Shown here: positions 16,271 through 24,379 of the stretch, piece by piece
Layout: each line of letters opens with the position of its first letter
Numbering within the stretch: the first letter of the stretch is position 1
Source: Streptomyces sp. GESEQ-4
GTDB taxonomy: Bacteria; Actinomycetota; Actinomycetes; Streptomycetales; Streptomycetaceae
NCBI RefSeq assembly: GCF_017948455.1
Contig: NZ_JAFFSU010000011.1
Location: forward strand, 62,001 to 126,000
Reading direction: 5' to 3'
Length of the DNA: 64,000 bases
Program-made: the position numbers and the translations under genes
The notes under the pieces: generated by a model
Databases searched by the model: none
Seen by the model: the letters and a program-made list of their open reading frames with translations, nothing else
Told to the model about the DNA's origin: nothing

Positions 16271-17346
16271 GTCTGTCCCTTCCTGGTGGGAGTCGTAGGA
16301 CTCGTCGGGCTGTCGTCGTGCGGTGCGGAGAGCGGACCGGCCGTGCCCGGATCGGAGTCCGGGGTGAACCACGGCAGGGCGGTGGTCGAGGTAGCAGGGG
16401 AGGGTACGTCCTCCGAAGGGCTCAACTTCGGTAGGCGGAAGGTCAGTTCGGGCATACGGAGCCGCGCGCGGCCGGTGCCGCGCCGCGGCCGTACCCGGTC
16501 CACCACCGCCATCCCGACGCGGAACACCGCCGCCGGTACGACCAGGCAGACCAGGACCCAGAACAGGGTCACGCCCCACGGGCGGCCCACGCCCCAGGGC
16601 TGCTCGGCGAGGACCTTCCCGCCGTACTTCAGCGACACGGTGTAGTCGCCGTGCGCGCCGCCGGACAGCTCGACCGGCAGCTCGATACGGGCCTTCCGGC
16701 CGGGCTCGACGGTGCCGCGCCACTGCTGGTCCTGCCACTCGGGCGCGAAGACTCCGTGCGCGGTGCCGACCTGGAAGACCGGGTTCTTGATGGTGGACGT
16801 GCCGACGTTGCCGACGGTGAAGACGAGCGTGCGCGTGGGCGACGCCCCGAACCAGGTGAGCAGCCCACTGGAGCCGTCGAGCCGCGTGTCCGTCAGCACC
16901 GACAGCCGCCCGCCCGCCGCCTCCGCGGGCAACGGCTCCACCGCGTGCCCGGCGACCTGGAAGATCGCGTCGGCCTCCGCCTTCGCCCCGGTCACGGTGG
17001 CGACATGCACCACGCACGGGCACGGCACGGGAGGCTCCGCGACCGGCAGCTTCCGCTCGAACCGCCCCTCACCGTCCGTCGTCACCGCCCTCCCGTCCGC
17101 GTTGGCACAGGAGTTGGTCCCGCCGACGACACCCCGGGACGGCACGGACTGCCCGCAGATCAGAATCATCAGCAGCGCCCGCTCCCGCCAGCCGCTCCCG
17201 GTGACGGTGATCGAACCCCCCGTCCCCGCCTGCGACTTGGACAGCTTGACCGCGGGCTTCTCCGCCGCGACCGCGGGTGACACCAAGGGCGCCAGCAATA
17301 GCGCGAGCACCGCGACCAGCACCGGAAACCGCACCTTGCCCCTCAC
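16267..17346 (-). CDS. Secreted, membrane-anchored protein of the surface operon
   Basis: A 359-residue protein with a signal peptide (cleavage near SPAVAAE, residue 28). Two Ig-like beta segments follow (SITVTGSGWRERALLMILIC; RTLVFTVGNVGTSTIKNPVF), then one membrane span near residues 258-280 (WGVTLFWVLVCLVVPAAVF) and a basic, Pro/Ser/Thr-rich cytoplasmic tail of about 80 residues. I do not recognise a named family. It overlaps both neighbours by four bases, so it is made together with the DUF916-like and LAATG proteins and probably works with them at the cell surface. Confidence 0.82.
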   Translation of the reverse strand: MRGKVRFPVLVAVLALLLAPLVSPAVAAEKPAVKLSKSQAGTGGSITVTGSGWRERALLMILICGQSVPSRGVVGGTNSCANADGRAVTTDGEGRFERKLPVAEPPVPCPCVVHVATVTGAKAEADAIFQVAGHAVEPLPAEAAGGRLSVLTDTRLDGSSGLLTWFGASPTRTLVFTVGNVGTSTIKNPVFQVGTAHGVFAPEWQDQQWRGTVEPGRKARIELPVELSGGAHGDYTVSLKYGGKVLAEQPWGVGRPWGVTLFWVLVCLVVPAAVFRVGMAVVDRVRPRRGTGRARLRMPELTFRLPKLSPSEDVPSPATSTTALPWFTPDSDPGTAGPLSAPHDDSPTSPTTPTRKGQT

Positions 17347-18221
17347 GTCACCGCTCCCGTCAACTCGACTTCCGTACGCGGGGATTCGGACACGTCACCG
17401 TCTCCGGCCGTACGCCGCCGCCGACGTCGTACGACTGCCAGCGCGGCGCCTACCGCCACAGCCCCCAGCCCTCCACCCGCCACCGCACCCCACGGCACGC
17501 ACCACACCGACGCCCCCGCCTCGTCCCGCGCACCGCCCGCCGCCGTCACCGTCAGCCGCACGTCCACCGAGTCGAGGGCGGGGCGGTCGGGCCAGGGCTC
17601 GGTGAGTTCGATGCGGCGGCCGGGGGCCAGTTCGACGGGGAGGGTGCGCGGGGCGCGGTCGAGGACGCGGCGGCCGAAGACGCCGTCGGCGCGGACGGCG
17701 AGCGTCGGCACGAGGGCGGTCGTACCGCGGTTGACCAGCTCGTACGAGATACCGTCGGCGCCCACCGCCACGTGCTCGACGGTCAGCGCGGAGAGCTTCG
17801 GCCCGACGGCCCGCAGCCGCAGCGCCACCGTCCTGGACCGCCCGTCGCCGTCCCGCGCGACGACCGCACCCGCGAGATCGCCGGGCGCGGCCCCCGTCGG
17901 AACGCTCACCGTGAAGGGAACGTCGGCGCGGGTACGAGCCGGCACCCGCACCGACTCCTCGGCGAAGGCGACCGCGACCCCGGTCCCCCGCAGCCGCACG
18001 GTGACCGGCCCCTCGCTCGGGTTGATCACGGACACCGTGTCCTGAAGAACCGCCCCGGGCGCACCCTCCGCATAGAAGGACGGCCGCCCACCACCGGAGG
18101 GCGCGAGGGACCAGTCATCGGCGGAGGAGGCGGGGGAGGCGAAGGAGGCAGCGGACGCGGCGGGGGAGGCACCCGACAGCACCAGCAGGGCCAGCATCAG
18201 GACACGGAAGGCGGACGACAT
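17343..18221 (-). CDS. DUF916-like (WxL-associated Ig-type) membrane protein
   Basis: A 292-residue protein with a signal peptide (ends near ASAASFA). An extracellular region begins WSLAPSGGGRPSFYAEGAPG and contains QDTVSVINPSEGPVTVRLRG, the pattern of DUF916/WxL-associated peptidoglycan-interacting Ig domains. A C-terminal span (GGGLGAVAVGAALAVV) is followed by a run of six arginines. In Firmicutes such proteins sit beside WxL surface proteins. Here the companions are sortase substrates. It is the second gene of the operon and overlaps the next by four bases. Confidence 0.78.
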   Translation of the reverse strand: MSSAFRVLMLALLVLSGASPAASAASFASPASSADDWSLAPSGGGRPSFYAEGAPGAVLQDTVSVINPSEGPVTVRLRGTGVAVAFAEESVRVPARTRADVPFTVSVPTGAAPGDLAGAVVARDGDGRSRTVALRLRAVGPKLSALTVEHVAVGADGISYELVNRGTTALVPTLAVRADGVFGRRVLDRAPRTLPVELAPGRRIELTEPWPDRPALDSVDVRLTVTAAGGARDEAGASVWCVPWGAVAGGGLGAVAVGAALAVVRRRRRRTAGDGDVSESPRTEVELTGAVT

Positions 18222-18260
18222 CGGCGGCTCCAGCAGTCGTACGACACAGACGGCGACGGG

Positions 18261-18950
18261 TCAGCGTGCCGTCTGATTCCTCCGTGTCAGCCACAGCACA
18301 CCGGCCGCCCCGGCCAGCAGCACCGTGCCGCCGAGGGTGCCCAGGGCGATGGCCGAGTCCTCCGGGCCGGTCTGCGGGAGTTCGGAGCCGGAGCCGGAGT
18401 CCGAACCGGAGCCGGACGGGGTGGAGCCGGAGGCGCCCGCGGCGGCCGTGACGTCGAGGGTCAGGGAGGGGCCGGGGCTGTTGGACGGCGTGCAGGTCGT
18501 CGTCGTACCGAGCGCCTTGATGGTGAGGACGCCCGCCGTGAAGGTGACCTTGCCGGTCTCCTTCGGGGTGTAGGTGCCCGTCATGTCGCTGATCTTGATC
18601 GGGGTGTTGGCGGGGATGGCTTCCTGGTTGGCGGGCCCGGTGACGTTCACCGTGCCGCTGTCGGCACCGCCCAGCTTGATGGTGGCGCTCGGGTTCATCG
18701 CGCCCTTGCCCAGTTCGACCGGGCTGGACGAGACACCCTTCTGCCACGACATCGTGATCTTGTAGCCGCTGCCGCTCTCCACGCCCTTGATGTCGATCGG
18801 CGAGACGGCACTCTTGTCCCCGATCGGCGTCTTGCACTGGTAGTTCACGTCCACGACCTCGGCCCGGGCTGCGGGGGCGGCCATCAGCACCGCCGAGCCG
18901 GCCAGGGCCGCGACGGACGCGAGCGCGGCGGTTCGTTTCCGGTACGACAC
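18261..18950 (-). CDS. LPQTG sortase-anchored surface protein
   Basis: A 229-residue secreted protein. The signal peptide ends APAARA (residue 30). One beta-rich domain (about 31-168) starts DVNYQCKTPIGDK and ends TTTCTPSN. A Ser/Gly linker, the sorting motif LPQTG (191-195), a hydrophobic span and TRRNQTAR follow. The frame is open to a TTG at 18968, but the GTG at 18948-18950 has the ribosome-binding site GAGAGGGAG seven to eight bases away. It is the first gene of the surface operon, with 39 bases to the next. Its domain is a close relative of the second domain of the LAATG protein. Confidence 0.88.
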   Translation of the reverse strand: MSYRKRTAALASVAALAGSAVLMAAPAARAEVVDVNYQCKTPIGDKSAVSPIDIKGVESGSGYKITMSWQKGVSSSPVELGKGAMNPSATIKLGGADSGTVNVTGPANQEAIPANTPIKISDMTGTYTPKETGKVTFTAGVLTIKALGTTTTCTPSNSPGPSLTLDVTAAAGASGSTPSGSGSDSGSGSELPQTGPEDSAIALGTLGGTVLLAGAAGVLWLTRRNQTAR

Positions 18951-19062
18951 GATTCCGCTCCCTCTCAAGTTCCTGACGGCACATCAGATCGAGCCGTCAA
19001 GGTACGCCCGCCCATGAAAGGAGGGAAGACAAAGGAGGTGTTGGAAATGTGCCGAAGCGAAA

Positions 19063-19103
19063 GCGCCCCCGAAGGGGCGCGGGGAACTGCGCGACAAGCC
19101 ACG
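19063..19103. repeat. Dispersed 40-base intergenic repeat, copy 1
   Basis: GCGCCCCCGAAGGGGCGC forms a hairpin, followed by GGGGAACTGCGCGACAAGCC. The same unit occurs at 32615-32660 and 45098-45134, each time next to the 3' end of a gene. Here it follows the stop of the anti-sigma factor gene (minus strand), so it probably acts as a terminator. Confidence 0.75.
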
Positions 19104-19143
19104 AACAACCCGCAGCCACAAGACAACCGAAGCCCTACGGCGC

Positions 19144-19626
19144 TTAGGCAGGAGCCCCCAGCTCGGCCCAGACGGTCTTACCCGCGACGCCCGGAGTCCG
19201 TACAACCCCCCAGTCCAGACAAAGCCGCTGCACGATGAACATCCCATGCCCACCCGGCCGCCCAGCCCGATGCGGATTCCGAGGCGACGGCTGCCCCGCC
19301 CCCCGATCCGACACCTCGACCCGGATCACCTTGTTGTCACACGCGATCCACAACTCGTCCGGCCCTTCGGCATGCAGACAAGCATTGGTGACCAACTCGG
19401 ACACAACCAGCAGCACATCCTCAGCCGCCGCCCGCTGATCCGCGGTAGCGGCCGGCATCCAGCCCCACGCATACAACGCCTGCCGAGTGAAGTCACGCGC
19501 CAGCGGAACGACCCCACTCTCCCCGCCGAGGCTCAGCCGACGGACCTGGCGCCCGGCAGACGGCACGGACGCACCGTCCTCGGGCCCCCCGGAATCGCCG
19601 GAGGCACGGGGCCGGGTGGTGCTCAT
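19144..19626 (-). CDS. arsI: Anti-sigma factor, RsbW/SpoIIAB-type serine kinase (ArsI-like)
   Basis: A 160-residue GHKL-type ATPase. The ATP-binding elements are LVVSELVTNACLHAEGP (N-box, about residues 72-88), EVSDRGAGQPSP (G1) and AGRPGGHGMFIVQRLCLDWG (G2). Such proteins bind a SigB-type sigma factor and phosphorylate an STAS antagonist. The antagonist gene and a SigB-type sigma gene lie just upstream, so this is their partner-switching regulator. The name follows from position and family, recalled from S. coelicolor. The first 30 residues are poorly conserved, and the ATG follows GAGGTGAAG. Confidence 0.85.
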   Translation of the reverse strand: MSTTRPRASGDSGGPEDGASVPSAGRQVRRLSLGGESGVVPLARDFTRQALYAWGWMPAATADQRAAAEDVLLVVSELVTNACLHAEGPDELWIACDNKVIRVEVSDRGAGQPSPRNPHRAGRPGGHGMFIVQRLCLDWGVVRTPGVAGKTVWAELGAPA

Positions 19627-19829
19627 CAGCGCTTCACCTCACCGATTCACCAGTTCACGATTCAAAAGTCACTACAGGGTCAGTACGGCTGTACGGGCAG
19701 TACGCGTTTCTCCTGCCCGGCCGGACCGGGGGAACACCCCCGTCTTCGGCCACAGCGGCGGTGCGGAGGGTGCGACACCCGGAAACCGCCGGTCCCGAAG
19801 GGGCGGGCGGGGCGCTCACGACGGCCGAT

Positions 19830-20207
19830 TCAGCCGGTCCGGTCGGCCAGGGCCGCCTCGAGCGAGTCATGCACGGTGAAGACCGCTTCGGCCCCCGTGA
19901 TTTCGAACACACGTGCCACCACGGGCAGCATCCCGGCGAGATGGACACCGCCTCCGGCGGCCTCCGCCTTGAGCCGGGCACCGAGGAGCACATTGAGCCC
20001 GGTCGAGTCGCAGAACTCCAGACGCGAGCAGTCGACGACCAGCCTGCTGAATCCTTTGGCCAGACATTCTTCGAGTGGCTCACGCAACAAATCGGCGGTG
20101 TGGTGGTCCAACTCACCCGCCGGGGTCACGACGGCACTGGGGCCCTCTTCCCTGACCTCCACCAAAAGCCGGCCAGACTGTGCGCTGCCGACCGTGCCGC
20201 GGTCCAT
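19830..20207 (-). CDS. Anti-sigma factor antagonist (STAS domain)
   Basis: A 125-residue STAS-domain protein with VVTPAGELDHHTADLL and LVVDCSRLEFCDSTGLNVLL, in which the Ser of DSTG is the residue phosphorylated by RsbW-type kinases. I chose the ATG at 20205-20207 because GGAGAGAGA lies just upstream and the open frame before it has no STAS homology. It lies between the anti-sigma gene and the divergent sigma gene. Unphosphorylated, it should free the sigma factor by capturing the kinase. Confidence 0.88.
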   Translation of the reverse strand: MDRGTVGSAQSGRLLVEVREEGPSAVVTPAGELDHHTADLLREPLEECLAKGFSRLVVDCSRLEFCDSTGLNVLLGARLKAEAAGGGVHLAGMLPVVARVFEITGAEAVFTVHDSLEAALADRTG

Positions 20208-20458
20208 GCCGTCTCTCTCTCCCGACGTCGTGACTGCTGACTGACGCCCTCGAACACTACGCCTTCCACACGACCTCCGACACCCGAACATCCGCCCAGA
20301 ATCGGACATTTCTACACAGAACGCACTTGCGGGAGGCTCGGTAAACCGGGTAGGGCTAGTACAGACACGAAACCAAACACGGCCGGCTTGGAGGCGCCGC
20401 ACACCGCAGTGCACGCACAGGCTTCGGCAGCCATATGCCGAGAACGATGGAGGACATC

Positions 20459-21373
20459 ATGTCACCCCGGCTCGACGCATCGCATACCCCTACAGCGACG
20501 TCGACATCCCCCCCGGAACATCTGGATCCCATCGCGGACACGGACGTGCCCCCGGAGCAGGACGACCTGCTCGCCGGTCTTCCGGACATCCCCCCGTACG
20601 ACGAGGTGGGGCCGGTGGACGCGCGGGCCTTGTCCAAGACCCTCTTCGAGCGGCTGGAGTCGCTGGAGGAAGGCACGCACGAATATTCGTACGTCCGTAA
20701 CACGCTCGTCGAACTCAACCTCGCGCTGGTCAAGTTCGCCGCCTCCCGCTTCCGCTCCCGCAGCGAGCCGATGGAGGACATCATCCAGGTCGGCACCATC
20801 GGCCTGATCAAGGCGATCGACCGCTTCGAGCTGAGCCGCGGTGTGGAGTTCCCCACCTTCGCGATGCCGACCATCGTCGGCGAGATCAAGCGCTTCTTCC
20901 GCGACACCTCCTGGTCCGTGCGCGTACCGCGCCGACTGCAGGAACTCAGGCTCGACCTGGCCAAGGCCGGTGACGAGCTGGCCCAGAAGCTCGACCGCGC
21001 CCCCACGGTCGGAGAGCTGGCGGAGCGGCTCGGTCTGACGAAGGACGAGGTCGTCGAGGGCATGGCGGCGTCCAACGCCTACACCGCCAGCTCGCTCGAC
21101 GCCCAGCCGGAGGAGGACGACGCCGAAGGTGCGCTCGCGGACCGGATCGGCTACGAGGACCACGGGCTCGAAGGCATCGAGTACGTGGAGTCGTTGAAGC
21201 CGCTGATCGCCGAACTGCCGTCCCGGGACCGGAAGATCCTCTCGCTGCGCTTCGTCGCGGGCATGACCCAGTCGGAGATCGGTGAGGAGCTGGGGATCTC
21301 GCAGATGCATGTGTCACGGCTGCTGTCGCGGACGCTGGTGCGGCTGCGGAAGGGGCTGACGGTCGAGGAGTGA
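20459..21373 (+). CDS. sigI: SigB/SigF/SigG-type RNA polymerase sigma factor (SigI-like)
   Basis: A 304-residue group-3 sigma factor. Region 2 is visible as YVRNTLVELNLALVKFAASR through MEDIIQVGTIGLIKAIDRFELSRGVEF and PTFAMPTIVGEIKRFFRD. Region 3 follows (WSVRVPRRLQELRLDLAKA), then region 4 (LPSRDRKILSLRFVAGMTQSEIGEELGISQMHVSRLLSRTL). I took the third in-frame ATG at 20459 because GGAGG lies five bases upstream. With its anti-sigma and antagonist it forms a partner-switching stress regulator. The symbol is inferred from gene order recalled in S. coelicolor. Confidence 0.88.
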   Translation: MSPRLDASHTPTATSTSPPEHLDPIADTDVPPEQDDLLAGLPDIPPYDEVGPVDARALSKTLFERLESLEEGTHEYSYVRNTLVELNLALVKFAASRFRSRSEPMEDIIQVGTIGLIKAIDRFELSRGVEFPTFAMPTIVGEIKRFFRDTSWSVRVPRRLQELRLDLAKAGDELAQKLDRAPTVGELAERLGLTKDEVVEGMAASNAYTASSLDAQPEEDDAEGALADRIGYEDHGLEGIEYVESLKPLIAELPSRDRKILSLRFVAGMTQSEIGEELGISQMHVSRLLSRTLVRLRKGLTVEE

Positions 21374-21597
21374 CCGAGTCGTAGACGTGAGAGCGCGGTC
21401 CGGCCGACTGGCCCGGGCCGCTTCTCATTGCCACCTCTCGTTGGCGCCTCTCGTTGCGCTTCTCGTTGCCGCTTCTCATTTCAGTTGCTGATTTCGGTTA
21501 CCCGGAGATACGTCTTTCCCCAAAGGTCTCCCTCCATCACTATGGGCACCCCAAACTGGCCGGTACGTCAGGAGCGGGGGGCGAGGAGGGGCCAGGG

Positions 21598-23100
21598 ATG
21601 GCGCAGGGCGACACAGGAAACGGCGTGCACTCCGGGGCGTCCGACGCGCGGCTGACCGAGCTGCTGCGCGCCGACACCCCGACCGCGTACCCGGCGCTGC
21701 AGGAACTGCGCGAACGCCACCGCCCTGCCGTCCTCGCCTACGCCCGCCTCTGCACGACCGGCGAGTCGGCGGCCCGGCAACTCGCCGCCCAGGCCTTCAC
21801 CCTCGCCGCCCGCGAGACGGCACGCGGCACCGACCCGGGCGTGCCCTGGCGGCACCGGCTTCTGCTGCTGGCCGGGCAGGTCGCCGCGTCGTGGGCCGGG
21901 GACGAGCGGGCGGCGGGAGTGGACGCGGGCCTGCTGCTGGTGCTGAACACGGCCGCGCCGGTCCCCTCGATGCTCTCGGCGTTCCAGACGCTCCCTTCCC
22001 GCACGCAGGGCCTGATCTGGTACGCGGTGGTGGAGCGCGAACCCGACGAGCGCACCGCCGCGCTGCTCGGCCTCACCCGCGCCGACGTGACCTACGGCAC
22101 CGCCCCCGCCCTCCAGCAACTGGCCCAGGCCTGTCTGCGCACCCGCCTCGCCGCCTCGGACGACCCGCGCTGCGCGGACTTCCGCCGCCTCATCGAGGAG
22201 GCGGTACGGCCGGACAGCCCACGCGACAGCGCCGACCTGCACGCCCACATGGACCACTGTCCGCACTGCACGGCCGCGTTCGAGGAGCTCTCGGCGCTGC
22301 GTGACACCCCGCGCACGGCGCTGGCGGAGGGGCTGCTGCCGTGGGCGGGGACGGCGTACGTCCTCAGCGACACGAGCGAGCCGCGAAGCAACATCCGTAC
22401 GGCTACGGGTACTTGGCCTCAGTCCCGCCGGTTCGCGCTGGCCTCGGCGGTACTGGGCGTGGCTTTGGTGCCGCTGTTGGTCTACCTGTTGTCGCCGGAC
22501 GGGTCGTCGTCCGTGGGTGCGGCGGGGTCGGTCACCACACCGCCGGGTGCGCCGCCGGTGACGGTCACGGCGACGGTTCCGGTGAGCCCGTCTCCTTCCC
22601 CTTCGGTGACCTCGAAGTCACCGTCCCCGTCGCCCTCTTCTTCACCGAGTTCGAAGCCGCCGAAGTCGCCTTCGCCCTCGCCGACGTATGAACCGCCGGG
22701 CCCTGCGTACGCCCAGGTGGTGAACTCGGCGTCGGGGCTGTGCCTGGACATCCGCGACGGAGAGACGGAGAAGGGCACGGATGTCATCACGGCCCCGTGC
22801 GGTGCGTCCCCTACGCAGCGGTGGCGGGTGGACGCGGGGCGGGGTGTCGTCCAGTCGTACGCCGACCCCGAGTACTGCCTGGACAGCCGGGGTGACACCG
22901 ACAGGGGCGTCGGCATCTGGGAGTGCGCGTCCGTGGACAGGAGCAACGGGCAGAACTTGAAGTTCGCGGTGGGCGGTGACGGGGTGATCCGTCCGGCGAT
23001 CGCGGTCGAGACGGCGGTGACGCCGGATGGCGACGGGGGTGTGGAGCTGGTGGCGGTGAGCGGGGGCGCGGAGCAGCGGTGGCGGGCGGGGGCGCGGTGA
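21598..23100 (+). CDS. Sigma-like / zinc-finger / transmembrane / ricin-lectin fusion protein
   Basis: A 500-residue multidomain protein. Residues about 18-85 resemble sigma region 2 and 125-185 resemble a region 4 helix-turn-helix (LPSRTQGLIWYAVVEREPDE then RTAALLGLTRADVTYGTAP). Residues 210-230 hold HMDHCPHC, an H-x3-C-x2-C pattern as in anti-sigma ZAS domains (His217, Cys221, Cys224). A single span lies at 279-298. A Pro/Ser linker (302-368) leads to an extracellular ricin-type beta-trefoil (370-496, with LCLDIRDGE, CLDSRGD, QRWR). The ATG at 21598 follows GAGGAGGGG. It is probably a membrane sensor with a cytoplasmic, perhaps degenerate, sigma module. Confidence 0.8.
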   Translation: MAQGDTGNGVHSGASDARLTELLRADTPTAYPALQELRERHRPAVLAYARLCTTGESAARQLAAQAFTLAARETARGTDPGVPWRHRLLLLAGQVAASWAGDERAAGVDAGLLLVLNTAAPVPSMLSAFQTLPSRTQGLIWYAVVEREPDERTAALLGLTRADVTYGTAPALQQLAQACLRTRLAASDDPRCADFRRLIEEAVRPDSPRDSADLHAHMDHCPHCTAAFEELSALRDTPRTALAEGLLPWAGTAYVLSDTSEPRSNIRTATGTWPQSRRFALASAVLGVALVPLLVYLLSPDGSSSVGAAGSVTTPPGAPPVTVTATVPVSPSPSPSVTSKSPSPSPSSSPSSKPPKSPSPSPTYEPPGPAYAQVVNSASGLCLDIRDGETEKGTDVITAPCGASPTQRWRVDAGRGVVQSYADPEYCLDSRGDTDRGVGIWECASVDRSNGQNLKFAVGGDGVIRPAIAVETAVTPDGDGGVELVAVSGGAEQRWRAGAR

Positions 23101-23171
23101 CGGCGGGCACGCGGGGCGTGTGACGGCGGTCGCTCGGGGGCGCGTGACGGCGAGGAACAGGCGGAGGGTCC

Positions 23172-24347
23172 TCAGACCAGCCGCTCGCCTCTGCGCCACA
23201 CGCCGGTGACCAGGGGCACGCCCGGCCGGTAGGCCAGGTGGACGTGGCTCGGGGCGTCGAGGAGGGTGAGGTCCGCCCGGGCGCCCGGGGTCAGGTGGCC
23301 GATGTCGTCGCGGCGGAGGGCTGCCGCGCCGCCCGCCGTGGCCGACCAGACCGCCTCGTCCGGTGTCATCCCCATGTCCCGTACCGCGAGGGCGATGCAG
23401 AAGGGGACGGAGGAGGTGAAGGACGAGCCCGGGTTGCAGTCGGTGGAGAGCGCGACGGTGACGCCCGCGTCGAGGAGGCGGCGGGCGTTCGGCCACTCGG
23501 CGCGGGTGGAGAACTCGGCGCCGGGAAGCAGCGTGGCGACGGTGGCGCTGCTGGCCAAGGCGTCGACGTCCGCGTCCGTGAGGTGGGTGCAGTGGTCGGC
23601 GCTGGCGGCGTCGAGTTCGACCGCGAGCTGGACGCCGGGGCCGTAGGAGAGCTGGTTGGCGTGGACGCGCGGGTGCAGGCCCTTCGCCTTGCCGGCCGTG
23701 AGGATCGTGCGGGCCTGGTCGCCGTCGAAGGCGCCCTTCTCGCAGAAGACGTCGATCCAACGGGCGTACGGGGCACACGCGTCGAGCATCTCGCCGGTGA
23801 CCAGGGCGACATACGCGGCCGGGTCGTCGGCGTGGTCCGGGGACACGATGTGGGCGCCGAGGAAGGTGACCTCGTCCGTGTGCGCGGCGGCGATGCGCAG
23901 GGCGCGGGACTCGTCCTCGACGGTCAGGCCGTAACCCGACTTGGTCTCGAAGGTGGTGGTGCCCTGGCGGAGGGCCTCGTCGAGGTAACGGGTCAGATTC
24001 GCCTCGAGTTCCGCGTCGCTAGCGGCGCGGGTGGCGGCGACGGTCGTACGGATGCCGCCCGCGCTGTAGGACCGGCCGGACATCCGGGCGTTGAACTCGG
24101 CGGTCCGGTCGCCCGCGAAGACGAGGTGGGAGTGGGAGTCGACGAAGCCGGGGAGGACGGCCCGGCCGCCGGCGTCGACCCGATTGTCAGTGGCGGGTGC
24201 TTTGCTTGATTCACCGGTCCACGCGATGCGGTCGCCGTCGATGACGACGGCCGCGTCCTGGATCAGACCGAGGGGAGAACCGTCACCTAGGGAGGGGTTG
24301 TTGGTGACCAGCGTGGCGATGTTGGTGATGGCGGTGCTGCTGCTCAT
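23172..24347 (-). CDS. hutI: Imidazolonepropionase HutI
   Basis: A 391-residue amidohydrolase that opens the imidazolone ring to N-formimino-L-glutamate, the third step of histidine degradation. Metal motif DSHSHLVFAGDR near residue 75, TTFETKSGYGL, FLGAHIV, HANQLSYGPGVQLAVEL and ALSTDCNPGSS are all family hallmarks. I chose the ATG at 24345-24347 with GAGGA upstream; the much longer frame in the same register is open by chance. It is the last gene of the hutU-M20-hutF-hutI operon, 32 bases after hutF. Confidence 0.95.
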   Translation of the reverse strand: MSSSTAITNIATLVTNNPSLGDGSPLGLIQDAAVVIDGDRIAWTGESSKAPATDNRVDAGGRAVLPGFVDSHSHLVFAGDRTAEFNARMSGRSYSAGGIRTTVAATRAASDAELEANLTRYLDEALRQGTTTFETKSGYGLTVEDESRALRIAAAHTDEVTFLGAHIVSPDHADDPAAYVALVTGEMLDACAPYARWIDVFCEKGAFDGDQARTILTAGKAKGLHPRVHANQLSYGPGVQLAVELDAASADHCTHLTDADVDALASSATVATLLPGAEFSTRAEWPNARRLLDAGVTVALSTDCNPGSSFTSSVPFCIALAVRDMGMTPDEAVWSATAGGAAALRRDDIGHLTPGARADLTLLDAPSHVHLAYRPGVPLVTGVWRRGERLV

Positions 24348-24379
24348 GGCGTCCTCATGGGTGCTGGGTTCGGCGGCCG

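Noticed and set aside
22642..23778. A 378-codon Arg/Pro-rich minus-strand frame
   Set aside because: It spans the lectin-fusion gene's 3' end and hutI in the wrong frame and has no domain pattern.
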